This document shows, in pieces, positions 1-13,707 of a stretch of DNA of 64,000 nt. The stretch covers positions 26,497,201 to 26,561,200 of the forward strand of contig OZ038422.1 of NCBI GenBank assembly GCA_964036155.1, written 5' to 3'. Position 1 is the stretch's first letter, and each line of letters starts with the position of its first letter. This DNA comes from Diploscapter coronatus. Taxonomy: Eukaryota; Nematoda; Chromadorea; Rhabditida; Rhabditidae. The notes under the pieces were generated by a model, which did no database searches, had not been told where the DNA came from, and worked only from the letters and a program-made list of their open reading frames with translations. The translations under genes and the position numbers were made by a program.

Positions 1-746
1 CAAATTTCGAGCCGGACTTCAGTTAGTAATAAACCTATTGCGACTTACAAAGTCCCAATTCAAACTACGAATTCGGGATCTACATCAACCACGCCCCCTC
101 TAACTGTGCATTTACCAGGCGAAACTTCATGCGATACCACCCAAATTAACCTGGTCAACGCTAATTTATCCACTCTCCAAGGCAATGGTAAAAATATATT
201 TGGAATAGATTTTTATTTAAAGTCCAGGGACTATTCTGATCCATAAATGTAACGAGAATTATCTGTTCCCTGATGGTGAGCCAATCAGAATGTATGAATG
301 CACTGCTGATGGAACCTGGGTCAGATATAATGGGGATTCTTGCCAGCGTAGGGAGATTTCATATACCCTTTTCAAGGCTTATAAGGAAGTCTAACCTTAT
401 ATTTTTTAAAATTAGTTTTACCTTCAGATTTAAGTATATTTTGGATGTTATAACTCGTGAAAATAGAAATTAATTTAGCGATTCGATGCCCTCAACTAAA
501 CGTCGACGTTTCTAATGCTCGAACTCCGAAATTTTTGGACACGACTTTAAACGGAACCCAGCCGCAAGGCACTCAGATCGTTCATACTTGTTTGCCCAAG
601 TATTTTTATGATAATTTTTCTTTAAATAAGGTAGGTATAATTTAAGCCATGTTTTCCCTAATTCTTTTGCACCAATCAAAATCTACGAATGCATTGAGAA
701 AGGTGTCTGGACTGGATTACCGCTGGAGACCTGTACCTGTAATTGA
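1..746 (+). CDS. Sushi/CCP-domain protein, 3' end (5' part outside window)
   Basis: This is the C-terminal part of an extracellular protein with at least two complement-control (sushi) modules, which are usually adhesion or binding modules. Exons are read at 1-187, 228-347, 479-630 and 672-746. The upstream part is Ser/Thr/Pro-rich (a linker). Module 1 runs from SCDTTQ to NGDSCQ and shows the C...C...ECTADGTWVRYNGDSC pattern. Module 2 starts RCPQLNVDVSN and ends IYECIEKGVWTGLPLETC, followed by CTCN and a TGA stop. The first three exons join with canonical GT-AG signals. The last junction does not: the frame demanded by the sushi pattern needs the intron 631-671, which begins GTAGGT but ends TTTTGCA without AG. 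Alignment of the two modules (GEPIRMYEC against NKPIKIYEC) supports that junction. The signal peptide and any membrane anchor are not in the window. Confidence 0.75.
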
Positions 747-3700
747 ACTTTAAAATTTAAACAAGATTAAAATTGAAATTTTCAGATGTCGGAACAAAGA
801 CGTCGGAATTATGATTTGGAAAAGTTGATCTTCATTTTTCGGTGAAATTTGATATTTCCAAGTCTCACAACATAGCTTTTATTCTACTCTGAAAAATTTT
901 CGTTATCAGGAAATCTTGAATGTTCGATTTGTCATGTTCTTCGTTTTTTAATTACATGTGCAAAGTACGAACTTCAAGAGTCCCTACCTGGCCTTTTGTG
1001 AAAAGTCCCAATTTTCTAGAAAAATGAAAAGTGGCATATTTACTCAAGGATTTCACAGCATTTCTTTCTTTTTTCAATTTTTCTAGAGGACGTTCAAAAT
1101 TGTCGAGTAGCGGCGAAAATTTTCCGACTTACCCCAATTTTCGTTCACTGATTGCCCCATCAGTTTATCCCTAACTCAAATAGTTTCCTCGTTCAGCGCC
1201 GTTTCGTCTAGGAAAACTCTTGAAAATCCACTCCCATCAATAAGAAAATATATTGAAGGAAAGCGATTTATAACGTAACGATTTACTTTAAATTTATATT
1301 TTATTTTGTTAAAAAGTTTTTTAACAAATATATTTTATTTGGAGATATAATTTGTTCTTATCATTCTTTCTAGACTATTTTTCATTTAAATTAAAAAATT
1401 AAATAATAATAATATATTTTCAAATGCTTTAGAATTCAAGTTAATATTATTTTTTTCGTATAAAATGATATGTTTTTCTATATGTTTTTGTCTCTTTCTT
1501 TCCACTCTCCATTTCTTTTCTGCTAACCTTATCGATTTTCAGTGCTAGAGCCAGTTTTGTGTCAGCTCTTTCTTCTCGTTTTCTTTTCGCTCTCTCCTAT
1601 TTTCTTCGAGTTTCAATTATCTCTCGTAAAGTCGCCCTTTTCTTTACCTCTTCATTTCAGCTTTTCCTTCTTATTTTCTTTCTTTTTCTTTTCTATTTGT
1701 ATTATCTTCTACCTTTTTCCGAACTCACGCTTTCATAAGATTCTCCATAATTTCTACATCTTTCCATATAAAATTATCACTTACATTTCATAAAACCCAA
1801 AGTATTAACTCTGTCTTATATTTTCCAAAAAAATATTTGTTTTAGATTATTTATCTTTTAAGGGAATTTCTACTTAGGTCTTAGATCATACCTAGGGAGG
1901 ACGATCGTCAAAACCCCTTGCGACTTACCCCCAATAAATTTTCAAAGTTATCAGCAGCTAAAAGTTCACCTTTGCGACCTGGTGTCATAACTATGATTTT
2001 GCTCCTGCGACCTACCTGCTATAGTTTCTTTTCATATGACGAAAGTTCTCCCTAGATTTGTTTTAGATATAGTTCGCTTTCTTAAAATGCCTAGAAATTT
2101 TCAATTTTCATTTAAACTCGGGTTGTCATGACATTTTTGCCTTGTCTTTTTCACACGCGCATTTTAGTCTCTTTAGAAAATCTATAAACTAAAACTTAAA
2201 GGCGATAAAGCGGAATCTTAAGAGATTTTTAAGAGCCTACTTCTTAAGATTCGGAAGAAAGAAATTTATTATCTTACACTCAGAATTCACCAAAATGAAT
2301 CGCCTTTAAGGAAGTTTCAGTCGATTTTTTCTTAGACTAAATTTGAAAGTTCATCAACATTTTCAAAATCAAAAGTATTCGTTTTTTTAGAAATCGGTGT
2401 ATTTTTCAAAAATTACAAGATGAATAATAACTCTTCGATTTTCTCAGACGAAAATACGACAACTTTTCACACATCTGGAGATTTTCGTGTGTAAAAAAAC
2501 TGCGAAATCGCAAGTCTTAATCAAAAAACATTTGAGGCGCAAAGTTTCAAAACAATTCTCATTCAATAGATTTTTCATATTTTACGAAAAAATGTCGAGG
2601 TCAAATTTACCAAAGATCTTTTCCCTCATCAATCATTTCCAATCGTACATATTCAAAATATCTATCAAAGTTCAGTCATCAACCTGTGTATATATTTTTT
2701 AAGATAATTGATGATCACGACGCTTGGCAGACGCGTCGCAGTTCGCATCAGCGCAACACTTTTCCGCTTACAGGGTACACGTGAACGATACATGCGCTAA
2801 CATGGTTATTATCACGCGCTGGTCGGTTCCCTATTTTCCCTCCTTCTGTGCCAAATTTAGGCCGGGTACGTGTCGGGTGTATTCCAGTTTTTCGGTTCAT
2901 AGAATAAAATGACGCTATTTTTCATCCTTAAACTCTTGATTTCGCTATTTTTCAGACAAATTGTAAATTTCACCATATTTTTCAGTAAAATCGGCTCAAA
3001 TAAGGAGTGAAAATTACAAGAGACCGGTTTTTCTGCAGGTTCAAAAATGACGTGCACCGCCGATTTTTCTGTCTATCTTTGATTATTTTCGCTCTTTCTC
3101 CATCGAGAAAGGAAAAATGACGTGGGGCTAGATTTCGTGCAGAAATTTACGATCTTCTCCGGTCTATTTTACGGTCACTAGATCAAAAGAGTGATTTTCC
3201 GAGAGAGTCGAAATATTTAGATTTACTGTTCTAAAATATTCTTTTTTAATTATTGCAGACTTTCTGAGTAGAAATCGCGATTATTTATACATTCAGGACA
3301 ATAACCTGACCCAATTTAACAATAATCACAATAATTGTTATATCGGCCCAGTAATTCATACATCAATCAACAATATATCTATCACATCCTTCACAAATCC
3401 CCCCTTTAGCCTATCTTATCCCCTCTATATCTTCAGACACCGTCTGATGTACCGATATGTCTAAAGATAGATATATCCCCTTTTTATCTTTCTTTATATC
3501 TCTTATCTCTCCTTATTCATTTTTATCTCTCGCCCTTCGATGTCACTGCACCTCAGTCTTTCCAGTTCGCATTTTTGTCTAGCGGTTTCTTAGCGATATG
3601 ATTGGATTTTTATTGATATCCTATACACTATAAACTGTAATAATTTTCATAGTTTTAATTAGTTTTTTTGCGTTAAGAAACGTTCTAAATAGGTAGTAAA

Positions 3701-4722
3701 TGTTGACCTTCACAAAACAACCTGTGATATTCTAAAATTTGTCACAGCTCCCTTACTGAAGAGTTTTTTCTTCATAAAAGTGCCTAGTGTCTAGATAGTT
3801 CATTTAAAATCGTTTTTCATTGATTTTCAAGCAAACTTTTATCTATTTCGTATAGGCAAAAGATTAACTTTTTCGCTGCAAAAAAAGTTTCCATGATTTT
3901 CAAAAATAATCACCCCTTTCGTGCGTTATTGCTTTATCAGCTGGTATGTGCGTGCATTGAAATTCTTCATTCCTTTATCTTCCCACCTCTTATCATTATT
4001 ATCTCTCATTGTTCTGCGTCTCTGTCTCACGTGTCCTTCCGTACTCTGCCATTGTATTTCTCTAATTTCTTGTCCTCTGCGTTCTCTTCTTATTTATTAT
4101 TGTGACATTCACTATTTCTTCTTTCATTTTTCATCGTTCAATCAATAGCGTCATGTCCCGATCGCCGTCGGGTCATATTTCATGTGTCCTTTCAGTTAAA
4201 TAACAAATAATAAATATTTTTTTAATGAAATTAAAATCATATTTTATTTTCAAATTTTCTTTTCCTTTATATTTTATTAATTACTATGAAATTATATATG
4301 AGTTAATTATTAGAATTTTTATGCTTTAATTTGAAAAATATCATTCTCATATCTACTCTTTATATGCTAGCATTGTTTCCTATCTTAAAACTTAACTTTG
4401 GTTTTTCGTCTTCGTTATCTTTGAACCCTCAACATGTTTACTAATATCGCCGAATCGGGTCAAAGATATTTATTCCCTTAATGATAGATACTATTTAATC
4501 GATATCAAATCAATTTAATTCAAGTTGTATCATAGATATTCATTCTTTCAACTAATATGATCAATCATGAATCAATTTATTTACATTATGACTATAGATA
4601 TTCATGATCTCAACTTATAAACCATTAGTCATTTTTAATTATTTCATTTTACGTTTCGTTATAATCGCTTATTTATTTTCTAAAATGAAATAACGAATTA
4701 AATCAACTATTCAATTTAAGTT
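747..4722. other. Intergenic stretch, no gene recognised
   Basis: I see no exon chain here on either strand. The DNA is pyrimidine-rich in places (about 1480-1800 and 3380-3560) and AT-rich elsewhere. A GC-richer patch lies at about 2710-2850 and small hairpins are present. Part of it is presumably the 3' flank of the sushi gene and the promoter of the nuclear receptor gene at 4723. Confidence 0.5.
2211..2254. repeat. Short inverted repeat (hairpin)
   Basis: The arms CGGAATCTTAAGA (2211-2223) and TCTTAAGATTCGG (2242-2254) pair at 12 of 13 positions around an 18-base loop. It lies in intergenic DNA and its role is unknown. Confidence 0.7.
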
Positions 4723-7700
4723 ATGTCCGTATCTGAGCAGTCGAATGCGGAGATCAATTTGATACGAAAAAACTCGATAAATGGGATGAGTGAGTTTTAA
4801 TATTCAAATTCAATCCCTAATTTAAATTATTCAATTTTTAGAACCATCAAAATCCACGGAGTTTTCTAACGAACAGTGCCGAGTTTGTGGTGACGGTAAT
4901 GCTAAGATGCACTATGGAGTTATTACTTGGTATCTTAAGAATCCAGATATAAATTTAAATATTTTAATTTAAGCTTCGGCTGCAAAGGATTCTTTCGAAG
5001 AACTCTAAAGAGACCCTCAGAATATACCTGTCGACATAATGGCACGTGCATTGTCGACAGACACGAGAGAAACTCGTGCCGATATTGCCGATTTCAGAAA
5101 TGCCTTATGGTTGGCATGGATCCGAAGTAAATTTTTAGAAATTAACATATTTAAGTATAGAAACTAAAACAATTTGGTCTATTTGAATTCTACTCAATTT
5201 TAGAATCTAAGACATTTCATTTTAAAGTAGTAGTAACAAATTTATGAGTAGATATCTAAAAATCATGTTATGTTCAATAATTTGAATACTTTATTTTAAA
5301 ATCCCAATTTTTTAAATTTCAGGGCAGTCAGACCGGACCGTGACGCAACTGGGCGTCATTATCAGGGAAGGCAGCGAAGATCCAAACTTTCCGCCGACGA
5401 TGAGGGTGAAATCGACTCGGAGTGGACGAGAAAGTTGCCGGTCGATATGAGGACCACTCTGGTAATTTGTTTAAAGTTGATAAATATCAACTCTGAAGAA
5501 ATGCTGTTTTTTGTTTATTATTTTGAATTTAGAATATTCAGCCTCAAAATTATGATATGAAATATTGAGTTAAATTTTTAACTCAGAATTTATGATTTGA
5601 TTGAATCTCATAAAATGCTCGTTTCTTTTCTTATGTTTATGAAGCTAAAAGGTTTGCTTAATTCTGAAGTTCAATTTTAATTTCAGATGCAACTTCTGAA
5701 CGTGGATCTAATCGTGAGCGCGGGCGATGGTACAGCCGACCCCAAGACCGTCTACCCACTCCCACATACTTCCATCAGGCATCTATTGGAGGACCCGAGC
5801 TTGTTGGATGGGAAGAGAAGCGAGGCAATTTAAATTCAATATCATTTTAAACCTTATTAAATTCTGACGTTCTGCTTTAGTTTAGTCCTAAAATGAAATA
5901 TTATCGTTATTGGAACTTAACTGAATACCACTAAACGTGTAATTTATTATCTTAAATCTCATGTTTAAATCCAAATATTTTAGATGCGCTACGACTCCTA
6001 CCGTGAAGTCGACGTTGATATACTTCCCATTATCGCACATAGGTATCATCTTCATCATATACGATATATCGATCTAAGCATCAAGCTTGGGTTTGAATTA
6101 AAAATCTGCCTTCAGGTGTTTAATTGCTATGATCGACTGGGCCGATCACCTATTCGACATGATGGATCTGCAGAATCTCGATGACAAGGCTGCGATGGTC
6201 AAGGCGGGATTCGCTCCTTTGACTGTGTTCAGGTATTACTTCCCAGACCTAGATTTTTTCTGACCACGCATTTAAACTAGAAAATAGTACATTTTATAAT
6301 TAAATCACATAAATTTAATATTCAAAGTTTCCAGCTTCTGCTCAAACACCGCTAGAACCACCAAACAGCCCGACATCATTTCCCTCAACACCTTTGGATT
6401 TCTCAAACGTGAAACCTGCAGAAACTGGTCGGAACCATAGTGAGTCAGAAAGCTTTGCCAAAAATATATACTTCGGATCTCTCCTTGCCAAAAATTTAAA
6501 ATTCGATTTTTTGTCAAAATATAAGCCAAGCTCTCTAGTCACTTCGCCAACCGACTCGCCGACAGGTGTCTGGACGATCTCATTGAACCGCTGAGGAAGA
6601 TGGCGTTGAAGGATGAAGAAGTCACGCTGTTGAAGGCTATCGTGATTCTCAACCCTCGTTAGTTAATTGACTAAATTTGCCTAAAATAGGGCTACTAAAA
6701 AATAACATAACACTAGTAGACGTTATCTATTTCCTCATTTAGCATCATTTTAGAAGAACACAGACTAGGAAAAAGGTGCTCTTCATTGACTTTCAAATTT
6801 TCAGACAGGAAACAATACTCCCAAGAGGCATCCGAAGCGATCGCCGATTTGAGGGACCGAGTCCAGGAAACCCTCTACCACGTGGTCAGAGAAACCCACC
6901 CTAAAGAAGTCGCGTCCAGTCGATTCGGAAACCTCTTGCTATTCGTGCCTTCTGTCATGGTGAGAATGTTTTCCTCAAAAGCGTAATAATTCATGACTCT
7001 TGAAAATAATTTCATCACAATATGAAGACAATTTTTACCTGGCGCTATTTCGTTTCTCATGATATTGTTACTTTTCAACACGACGCATGATTTACTACAC
7101 GTTTTTCATCGAAAATAACCCAGATTTCCAGCGCCGCCCCTTTTCTTAATATGCTAAATTTAGATGCTGGGCAATGTGATGATGGAGAACCTGACCTTCG
7201 TCGACTCATTCGGTAGCATGACGGATCGCTTGATGCACGACTTGCTGCAGGAGGATTTCGTCGTCGAACAGTGCAAACAGGAGGTAGGACTGAATTTTTA
7301 AAATTTTAATTCCGATTTAAAATGTTAATTTTCAACCTAATACCATAAATTCTTACTTTAAAATATCCCAGGCAACCCTCGTCCGTCGTCTCTCCGAACC
7401 AAGAATGCTGCGCTCATCTCCTTCATCGTCGGTCGAAAGCCTCCATTCGCACTCATCGAACTCGTCCGTAAGCAACTATCCGCAGCAAATGCAGCCCAAT
7501 CTGGAGAACGGTCAGCCACAGGGTCAACTGCCTTACAAGTAAGAATGATAAATAATGCTATAATTTAAAAATGGCGTTTGGAAATAAAGTCATATTTAAA
7601 CGTAACATCATTTGCAAAATAAATTTACATAACATTTTTCAGAATAGCGTTATATTAAAAAAAAAAAAACTAACTACACTGTTAAACTCTATACATCAGT

Positions 7701-8959
7701 CACGTGAATTAAAGAAAAACATTTCAGAATTTATCTGGGTTAAAATAACGTTGTATATTTTTAAAAATATAGCCCAATTAATCTAAACTATTACAGCTTG
7801 TCCTCGAATTCTCTGCCCGGCACTGTCAGTCAGTTCGACCTATCGCTGAATTCCGCAGCCTCGATGCCGAACCTGGAAATGCAGGACTGCGACCCGGACT
7901 ACAATGTCACGCTTACTCCGGATATGTTCTCGGGTAAATATTATCTTTTATTCCTAGAGTTCACCCACTTTATGGAAGGATCGAACTTTATAATTAAGTT
8001 TTTATATGAAGTATGAAATCATTAAATGATTAATTTAAAAAAAAAAAAAGCTTTCGAATTAGTGCTAGAGGCTCAAGATATTCATATGTCCATTACTTTG
8101 CTCTGCTTCATGAAGACATTTCAGATATGCGCCAAGCCATGTCCCAACAGCACCAGCAGCAGATGGACACTGGCGACGAATACAAACATGCGCCAAATGG
8201 TGCGCCTAATTTGGCGCCACGAAGGGATTCTATGCCCGCCTCGCCTACGGACACCCCGATGTTCTACATCTCGACTGTCGAGTCCACCAAGCACAAATTC
8301 ACCGTCACCACCCAATTCAACTATCCAAACCAACAGCAGGGTGCACCAAATGGCGCAATTATGGCTAGTTGCACCAATGGTGGCTCAAATGGTAGTCAGA
8401 ACCAGCCGGAATTCGCCCACGGCCACATGTCGGCTCCACAGGTACGATTTTCAAAAATTAACAACTCATAAACAATTATTGGCTTAAATATTTGGATCAA
8501 TTAACATTTTAGTATCCAAGATAAAACTCAAATTAAAGAAAAATGACGAATTTAATTACAGATTAACGGTCAAGCAGCCCATATGGGACAGGCCCAAATG
8601 GGTCACCACCAAATGGGACAGCCACACATGAGCCCACAGGTGAACCAACAAATGCAAATGCAGCAGCAACAGCAACAGCAGCCATTGTGCAAGACCAACT
8701 CACTACCAGCCCAGTATTACCAACAGGTAAGGGGATACCATTTTAGCATATCGTACCTAGAAGTTAACTGAATTATCAAAACGTTAAAACAAACTACTAA
8801 GGGTTTCATTGCATTAGCTAGTTACTAATTGGCAAGCATTAAATTAGAAAAAAGTTACCAAATAATGCCATTCAGATGCCACCAAACACCCAGCCCATGC
8901 CCTACCCACCCAACGGCGTTCAGCAAATGGAGTACGAGAATAGTGAATATTACGGGTAA
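4723..8959 (+). CDS. Nuclear hormone receptor with long Gln-rich C-terminal tail
   Basis: A ligand-regulated or constitutive transcription factor acting in the nucleus. Fifteen exons (4723-4789, 4842-4929, 4974-5126, 5323-5461, 5687-5824, 5984-6042, 6116-6232, 6335-6427, 6539-6657, 6805-6959, 7164-7283, 7372-7538, 7797-7933, 8125-8441, 8562-8726, 8876-8959; the last two are the 3' end) keep a single frame of 705 codons. The A/B region is short (about 34 aa). The DNA-binding domain, about residues 35-105, has both C4 zinc fingers: CRVCGDG, then [10 protein letters not shown], then [15 protein letters not shown] ligand-binding-like region follows (for example [15 protein letters not shown]). 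The last 250 or so residues are rich in Gln, Asn, Pro, Ser and Met, with a six-Gln run. The P-box CFGCK differs from the CDGCK/CEGCK of HNF4/RXR types. The best description is a nematode HNF4-related receptor; the exact orthologue is not assigned. One intron (5825-5983) has a GC donor. AATAAA at about 8995 may be the poly(A) signal. Confidence 0.9.
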
Positions 8960-11900
8960 AAATCGAGGAAGATTTAAAATTTTATAGAACCTAAAATAAA
9001 GTCCTTGCTCTTCGATTATTCGAAAATCTCTAAATGGACCGCTATTTTAGGTTTCAATATACGAAAGTTCAGATTTTCTACTTCTCTTTGTGATATTCAA
9101 ACTCATACAACAATTCTATATCATGATTCTCAAAGTTTAGTTTATATCTAAATCTTGTAAATTTGAACATATGAGGTAGGTGAGGGATTGTATATTTTCA
9201 GAGAAAATATTATATCATCGAGATTACTCATTTACATACTCATTGAAAGTTAGGCATTTCTAGCACTTTCTCAATACTATGAGAGCATTTTTCGAAAATA
9301 TTCTAATTATCAAATCCCATTCAATTGATACGAGTTACAGCCTTGAATTATTAATCTGAGAATCTAATCTGTTAACAATATTTAATTGCCATTAATTAGC
9401 ACGTTAATCGCATAGATTCAATACTTAATTAACAAATTATCACATAATTAAGTTGAATCAAGACGCTTTTATAATTGTATCTTCAAAATTTGAATTATAC
9501 GCTTTTCTGCGACAACCTGTCGACTCATTATTTTTGTTTCGTGTGTCAAACCTATCACCTCTTGAACAATTCTTTCGAACCATATTTCAAAACTTAAATT
9601 TTGTTTATTTTCAATCTTAATTGAAGTGAAATAAAGTATTGACAGAAATATGTCAAATTTGATAATGACTCAATAAAAACAACATTAAAAGAAAATGTTC
9701 ACCCCAGGTGGTCACTCGGAAGTGATGATTTCGGCTTTATTAGCATTATTGAAGCCAAAGAATAATTTGGGCCAAGTCTCAGCCTATGTCTTACAGACGG
9801 CATTTTATGAATTATCTAAAATTACAGCCTAACTTTCGAAGAATTTTTATCTTCGATTGCTCATTCTGGATCAGCTACTTTCTCCTATGAATATTAAACA
9901 ACTTGAATCAAGTTAAGTAACCAGGGCAAATTAGAGGAAATTCTTCAGAAACTATCGTTGCAGCCGAGTTTCTCATACTTTTACCTGTTTACCCAACCAA
10001 CTTGAAGATTCTTTTTGCGTCTATTTACCAGAGGTGAGGTTTTCTCTTTTCAGATTTCCAATTCGCTACTTTCTCCGCAACTTTCCTTCAATTTCGCTAT
10101 TTACCGTCGCCAAATTATTTCTGACACCGTTTTCGTTTCCGGAAATTTCCATGCTACTGCTCAAATATGGTTTTTGCTCAATTTTGGTTTTACTGTGACT
10201 TATTTATTTTCAAACATAAAATATATAAAGTGACTAAATTTTACAAATTAGTCCTCTGCTATACTTGACTGTTGTTAAGTCGTAGAACTTTATAGGAATT
10301 ATTATTTATTTAATTGGGGTACTTTTTCAGTATCCCTAAAAATCGAAACTTCGCATTTCATCGAAAGCTATAGTGCATGAAAACACGAGATACCATCGAT
10401 CCTGTTTCGCTCTGATTCAACTTTTATCGCCTCGACAAAATGCACGGGGGATTAAGCTCTCATAGATCCGCTTTTCACTTGCATAGACCGCATTTTTACC
10501 GTACCGCGATAATTCCATACACACACCCTGAGGCCAAACCCGCGTGGCTCATTTTATGCGCAGCGGAAAATCGTTCGGTCAGATATTTTCGACCTCTAAA
10601 AATTCCGTGAATGTCAATTTCTGATATCGAAGCTAAAATGCGACTTCTAGGGAATAAACGATACGAGGCGGTAAGAATTTGTAAAATACACTTATTTATC
10701 TCTGGAAAATACATTATTCTCCCCGAAAACACGACATCTTTGATTTCTTGCAATGAAAATCCAGTATCTTCTCATTCGTCGCATCGCTGTGAGTTGCAAA
10801 CATTTGAAGAGGCAAAATGATGCAGTGTTTATTTACCTAAATTTACGTATTTGTTTACGCGTTCTTTACACGAATCCTGTCGGGAAAAAATCGGAAACAA
10901 CAATGATAAAAAATTACATAATATGCATTCTCCGCCGTTCATTATATGCATTAGTGAAGTGCTTGTTAGATTATTAGACAAAGATGGTTGGCGGTTTTCA
11001 TGGAATCTACAAATGGTGGTGTAACATGCCTATTAGACACCTGCTAAACTATGACATCATATCTGTTCTTCCAATAGGTTTTTGTATTTGTTTAAAGTGG
11101 CATAATTCCACAATTAAAATTATATTTTATCTATCTCTATTTAGTGATGGCATGCGGAAAGAATTTTTTTTATTTTTTAAGTTCTAAAACTCAGCTTATT
11201 AATTTTGATATCCAAAACAGTTTTTCTGCCTATCCTTTATCATGTGGAATAGATCTGAGCGTCCTACTTTCTCCCTTCGAAATTGGCTCCATTCGAAAGT
11301 CTCTCTGCTCTATTTTCTAGGTGATTATCATGTTGTGTTGAATCTGGTTTTGTCGAGGGAAATGTCTCCCTGTATCTAACTCTCTGACTTTTCGGCTATC
11401 CCTTATTTTATGTTTTGTATCTTCCTGAAAATTTTCCACTCTTTCCCTACTTACCTCTCTCATTCATGGTCTAGATATTCGATTTCTTTCTTTCTCCATT
11501 CTTTCTTTTTCCTCTTCTGGTATTTATATTGTCGGCAGTGTATATCGATTTACCGTAAGTCTATATAGTTGCAAAGCAGGTTGATGTTTTGCACAACCAC
11601 TATGCAAATATATTTGAGGGTACTCTTTCCTCAACAATACATCCTTCAATGCATATTCTCATGATGATGAAACACATATCGACTTTCGCTGGAAATTCGC
11701 GATCTAAATTTCGAAGTCGATATACAAATATTTGAAATCAAAGGAGTAGAAAAAATCCCTAAATTTCTAAATATAAACCTTAACTGTACGTTTATGGATT
11801 CTGGAAGCTTATTTCATGAACCCCGTTTTTTCACTAGGCGTTAGCCACGCCTTTTTCCTCCTCTTGCATAAATCTGTTTGTTCTCGAAGCCGCTGTGCTT

Positions 11901-13685
11901 GAAGCATAGTATATTTTTCTCTTCCCTCCCTCCCAAAATCAAGCGCTATTTCCCTTGTCCATGTACGACGAGGGTTCCGCTCGTTTTTTCAGCTGCCGGT
12001 CAGTTTCGGCCCAATTTTTCGACCGGCAAAATAACCGGACATTCTCAAAATCTCATATTTTCGCAAGCTATTTCTCCAGAAAAATGCCCTCGAAATTCGG
12101 CAAAACAGCGCGAATTTTTCTGCGCTATTTCTGTATTTCCTCCGTCTTTCATCCTCCAAGATTTCAGCGCTATTTTCCGGTTTCAAGTCTCGAACTTCTC
12201 CTCTCTCTCCTGATTCTCCATACTATTTTCTCAAAGTGTCAACAGCCCCCAAGGCTCTCTCCGTATCCCATCCGGTTTTACTGTCTCTCTTTTCTCTGCT
12301 TCTTTTCCTCTCTTCCTTTCCGCTTTCTATTTTCTCAAAGAGAGGCTTCTCAATCCGATTTACGCTCATACAGATTTTCGTTCCTCCGAACGGCAATATT
12401 AATCTGGACCAATTCAATTCCTATTTTTAAATACCGTAGAATTTTTGGAAAAGTATTATTACCTAAGAATTTTGCCATTTGACTGATCAACCATGTGAAA
12501 ATTTGATTGATTCTTCGCTGATCACTGTACTGTCGTCATGGATATTTCTTTGATGTATCTTTGCTTTCCCTTTGTCTCTCGAATTTTTACGATATCTCGC
12601 CGATTCGTCGTCCACTTTTTGCAGTGTCCGAATGGCTCTTTGCTTTCCTCGCCACCACTCCCGGATTAAATACAAACAAAAACCAGCTTCTTCATCAAAT
12701 GACACTTTCGACATTCATTCTTTCTCTCCCTCCCTCTTTCTTTCTCTCTGCTCTTTCCTTCCCTCCAAAAGCTACTCGCCACCCATATCTGAATTAGCCG
12801 TTCAGTCTAGTGGTAAAACCCTTGACCATCCAGTTTTCATTTTGCCATTATATTTCATTTCCTTCCTTTGGTATTTCATTCTGTAAGATTTTTGAGAAAA
12901 AAATCCATATAAGGCATTGATCATCGGGTATAAACCGGACATTGTTTTTCACGCTTTCGATCAGGAGTGTCCGGTTAGTTCTTCATCTTCAAGCCTTGTG
13001 GGAATTATGCTTATGATGATGGATTACGTCTAATTAGCGCATCTTTCCTTCCTTTCCTCCTTCCATCTCACGGAAACGCGCATTGCGCGTATGCCTGTAT
13101 GTGTTTGTTTTCTTATGACAGATAGGAAAGTGAGCAATACTGAGAAACAGTACGGTAAACAAGGAGAGCGGAAAAGATCGAGAAAATCAGAAAAGCTTCA
13201 AGAACTTCTCTGCTGACAGTCCCTGCCAATCCCTTGCTTACATTCTCTGATTCTTTTCTTTCTCAGTTTCATATGATCTCTTTTCCCTCATATTTTTTTC
13301 AAGAATTCCACGTTATTCACTTCTCGAAATTTACGATTTTCATGGCGATCTATGTTCTAAAAGATATCTAATGCATATGCGCCTTATTTGAAGATTATTT
13401 TAAGCAGCATATCCATTAAGAGGTCTCAAAGAATAAGGGGATTTCTTGATTTCGTCTCATTTTTCGCCATCATTCTTCCTCTTGTATTCCGACTGTAAAG
13501 CATCTCCATTTGAATAACAACGGTGCGTAAAAAGCAGGCATTTTGAGAGGGGAAGAGGAAGGGCGCAGAAGAAGACATTAGCAAATTACATCATTCTCTG
13601 TCAAGAAAACACTCGCCGACCGTGTTCATTGTCTGGATGCATTTCATAATTTATGATCTCTTTAATTAAATTTTTTATCTCTTCA
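8960..13685. other. Long intergenic region, no gene recognised
   Basis: After the receptor's probable poly(A) signal I find no convincing exons. Long open frames around 11880-12890 come from pyrimidine-rich DNA on overlapping frames and have no protein character. Recurrent features are CGCTATTT boxes (for example 11944, 12121 and 12169) and clusters of TAATTA motifs near 9390. It probably contains the upstream control region of the gene at 13708. Confidence 0.5.
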
Positions 13686-13707
13686 GATCCATCAGAATAT
13701 CCCACGA

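Noticed and set aside
1542..1793. 83-codon open frame rich in Phe, Leu and Ser
   Set aside because: Pure pyrimidine-rich intergenic DNA with no supporting exon neighbours.
3434..3475. Imperfect stem around ATCTTCAGACA / TGTCTAAAGAT as a possible microRNA precursor
   Set aside because: The stem is only about 11 pairs, too short for a pre-miRNA.
12795..12870. tRNA-like D-arm sequence (CAGTCTAGTGGTAAAACC)
   Set aside because: No acceptor stem, anticodon stem or TTCGA arm can be paired at the right spacing.
11878..12886. Several overlapping long open frames on both strands
   Set aside because: They sit in C/T-rich DNA, overlap in different frames, are dominated by Ser/Phe/Leu and show no splice context or family motifs.
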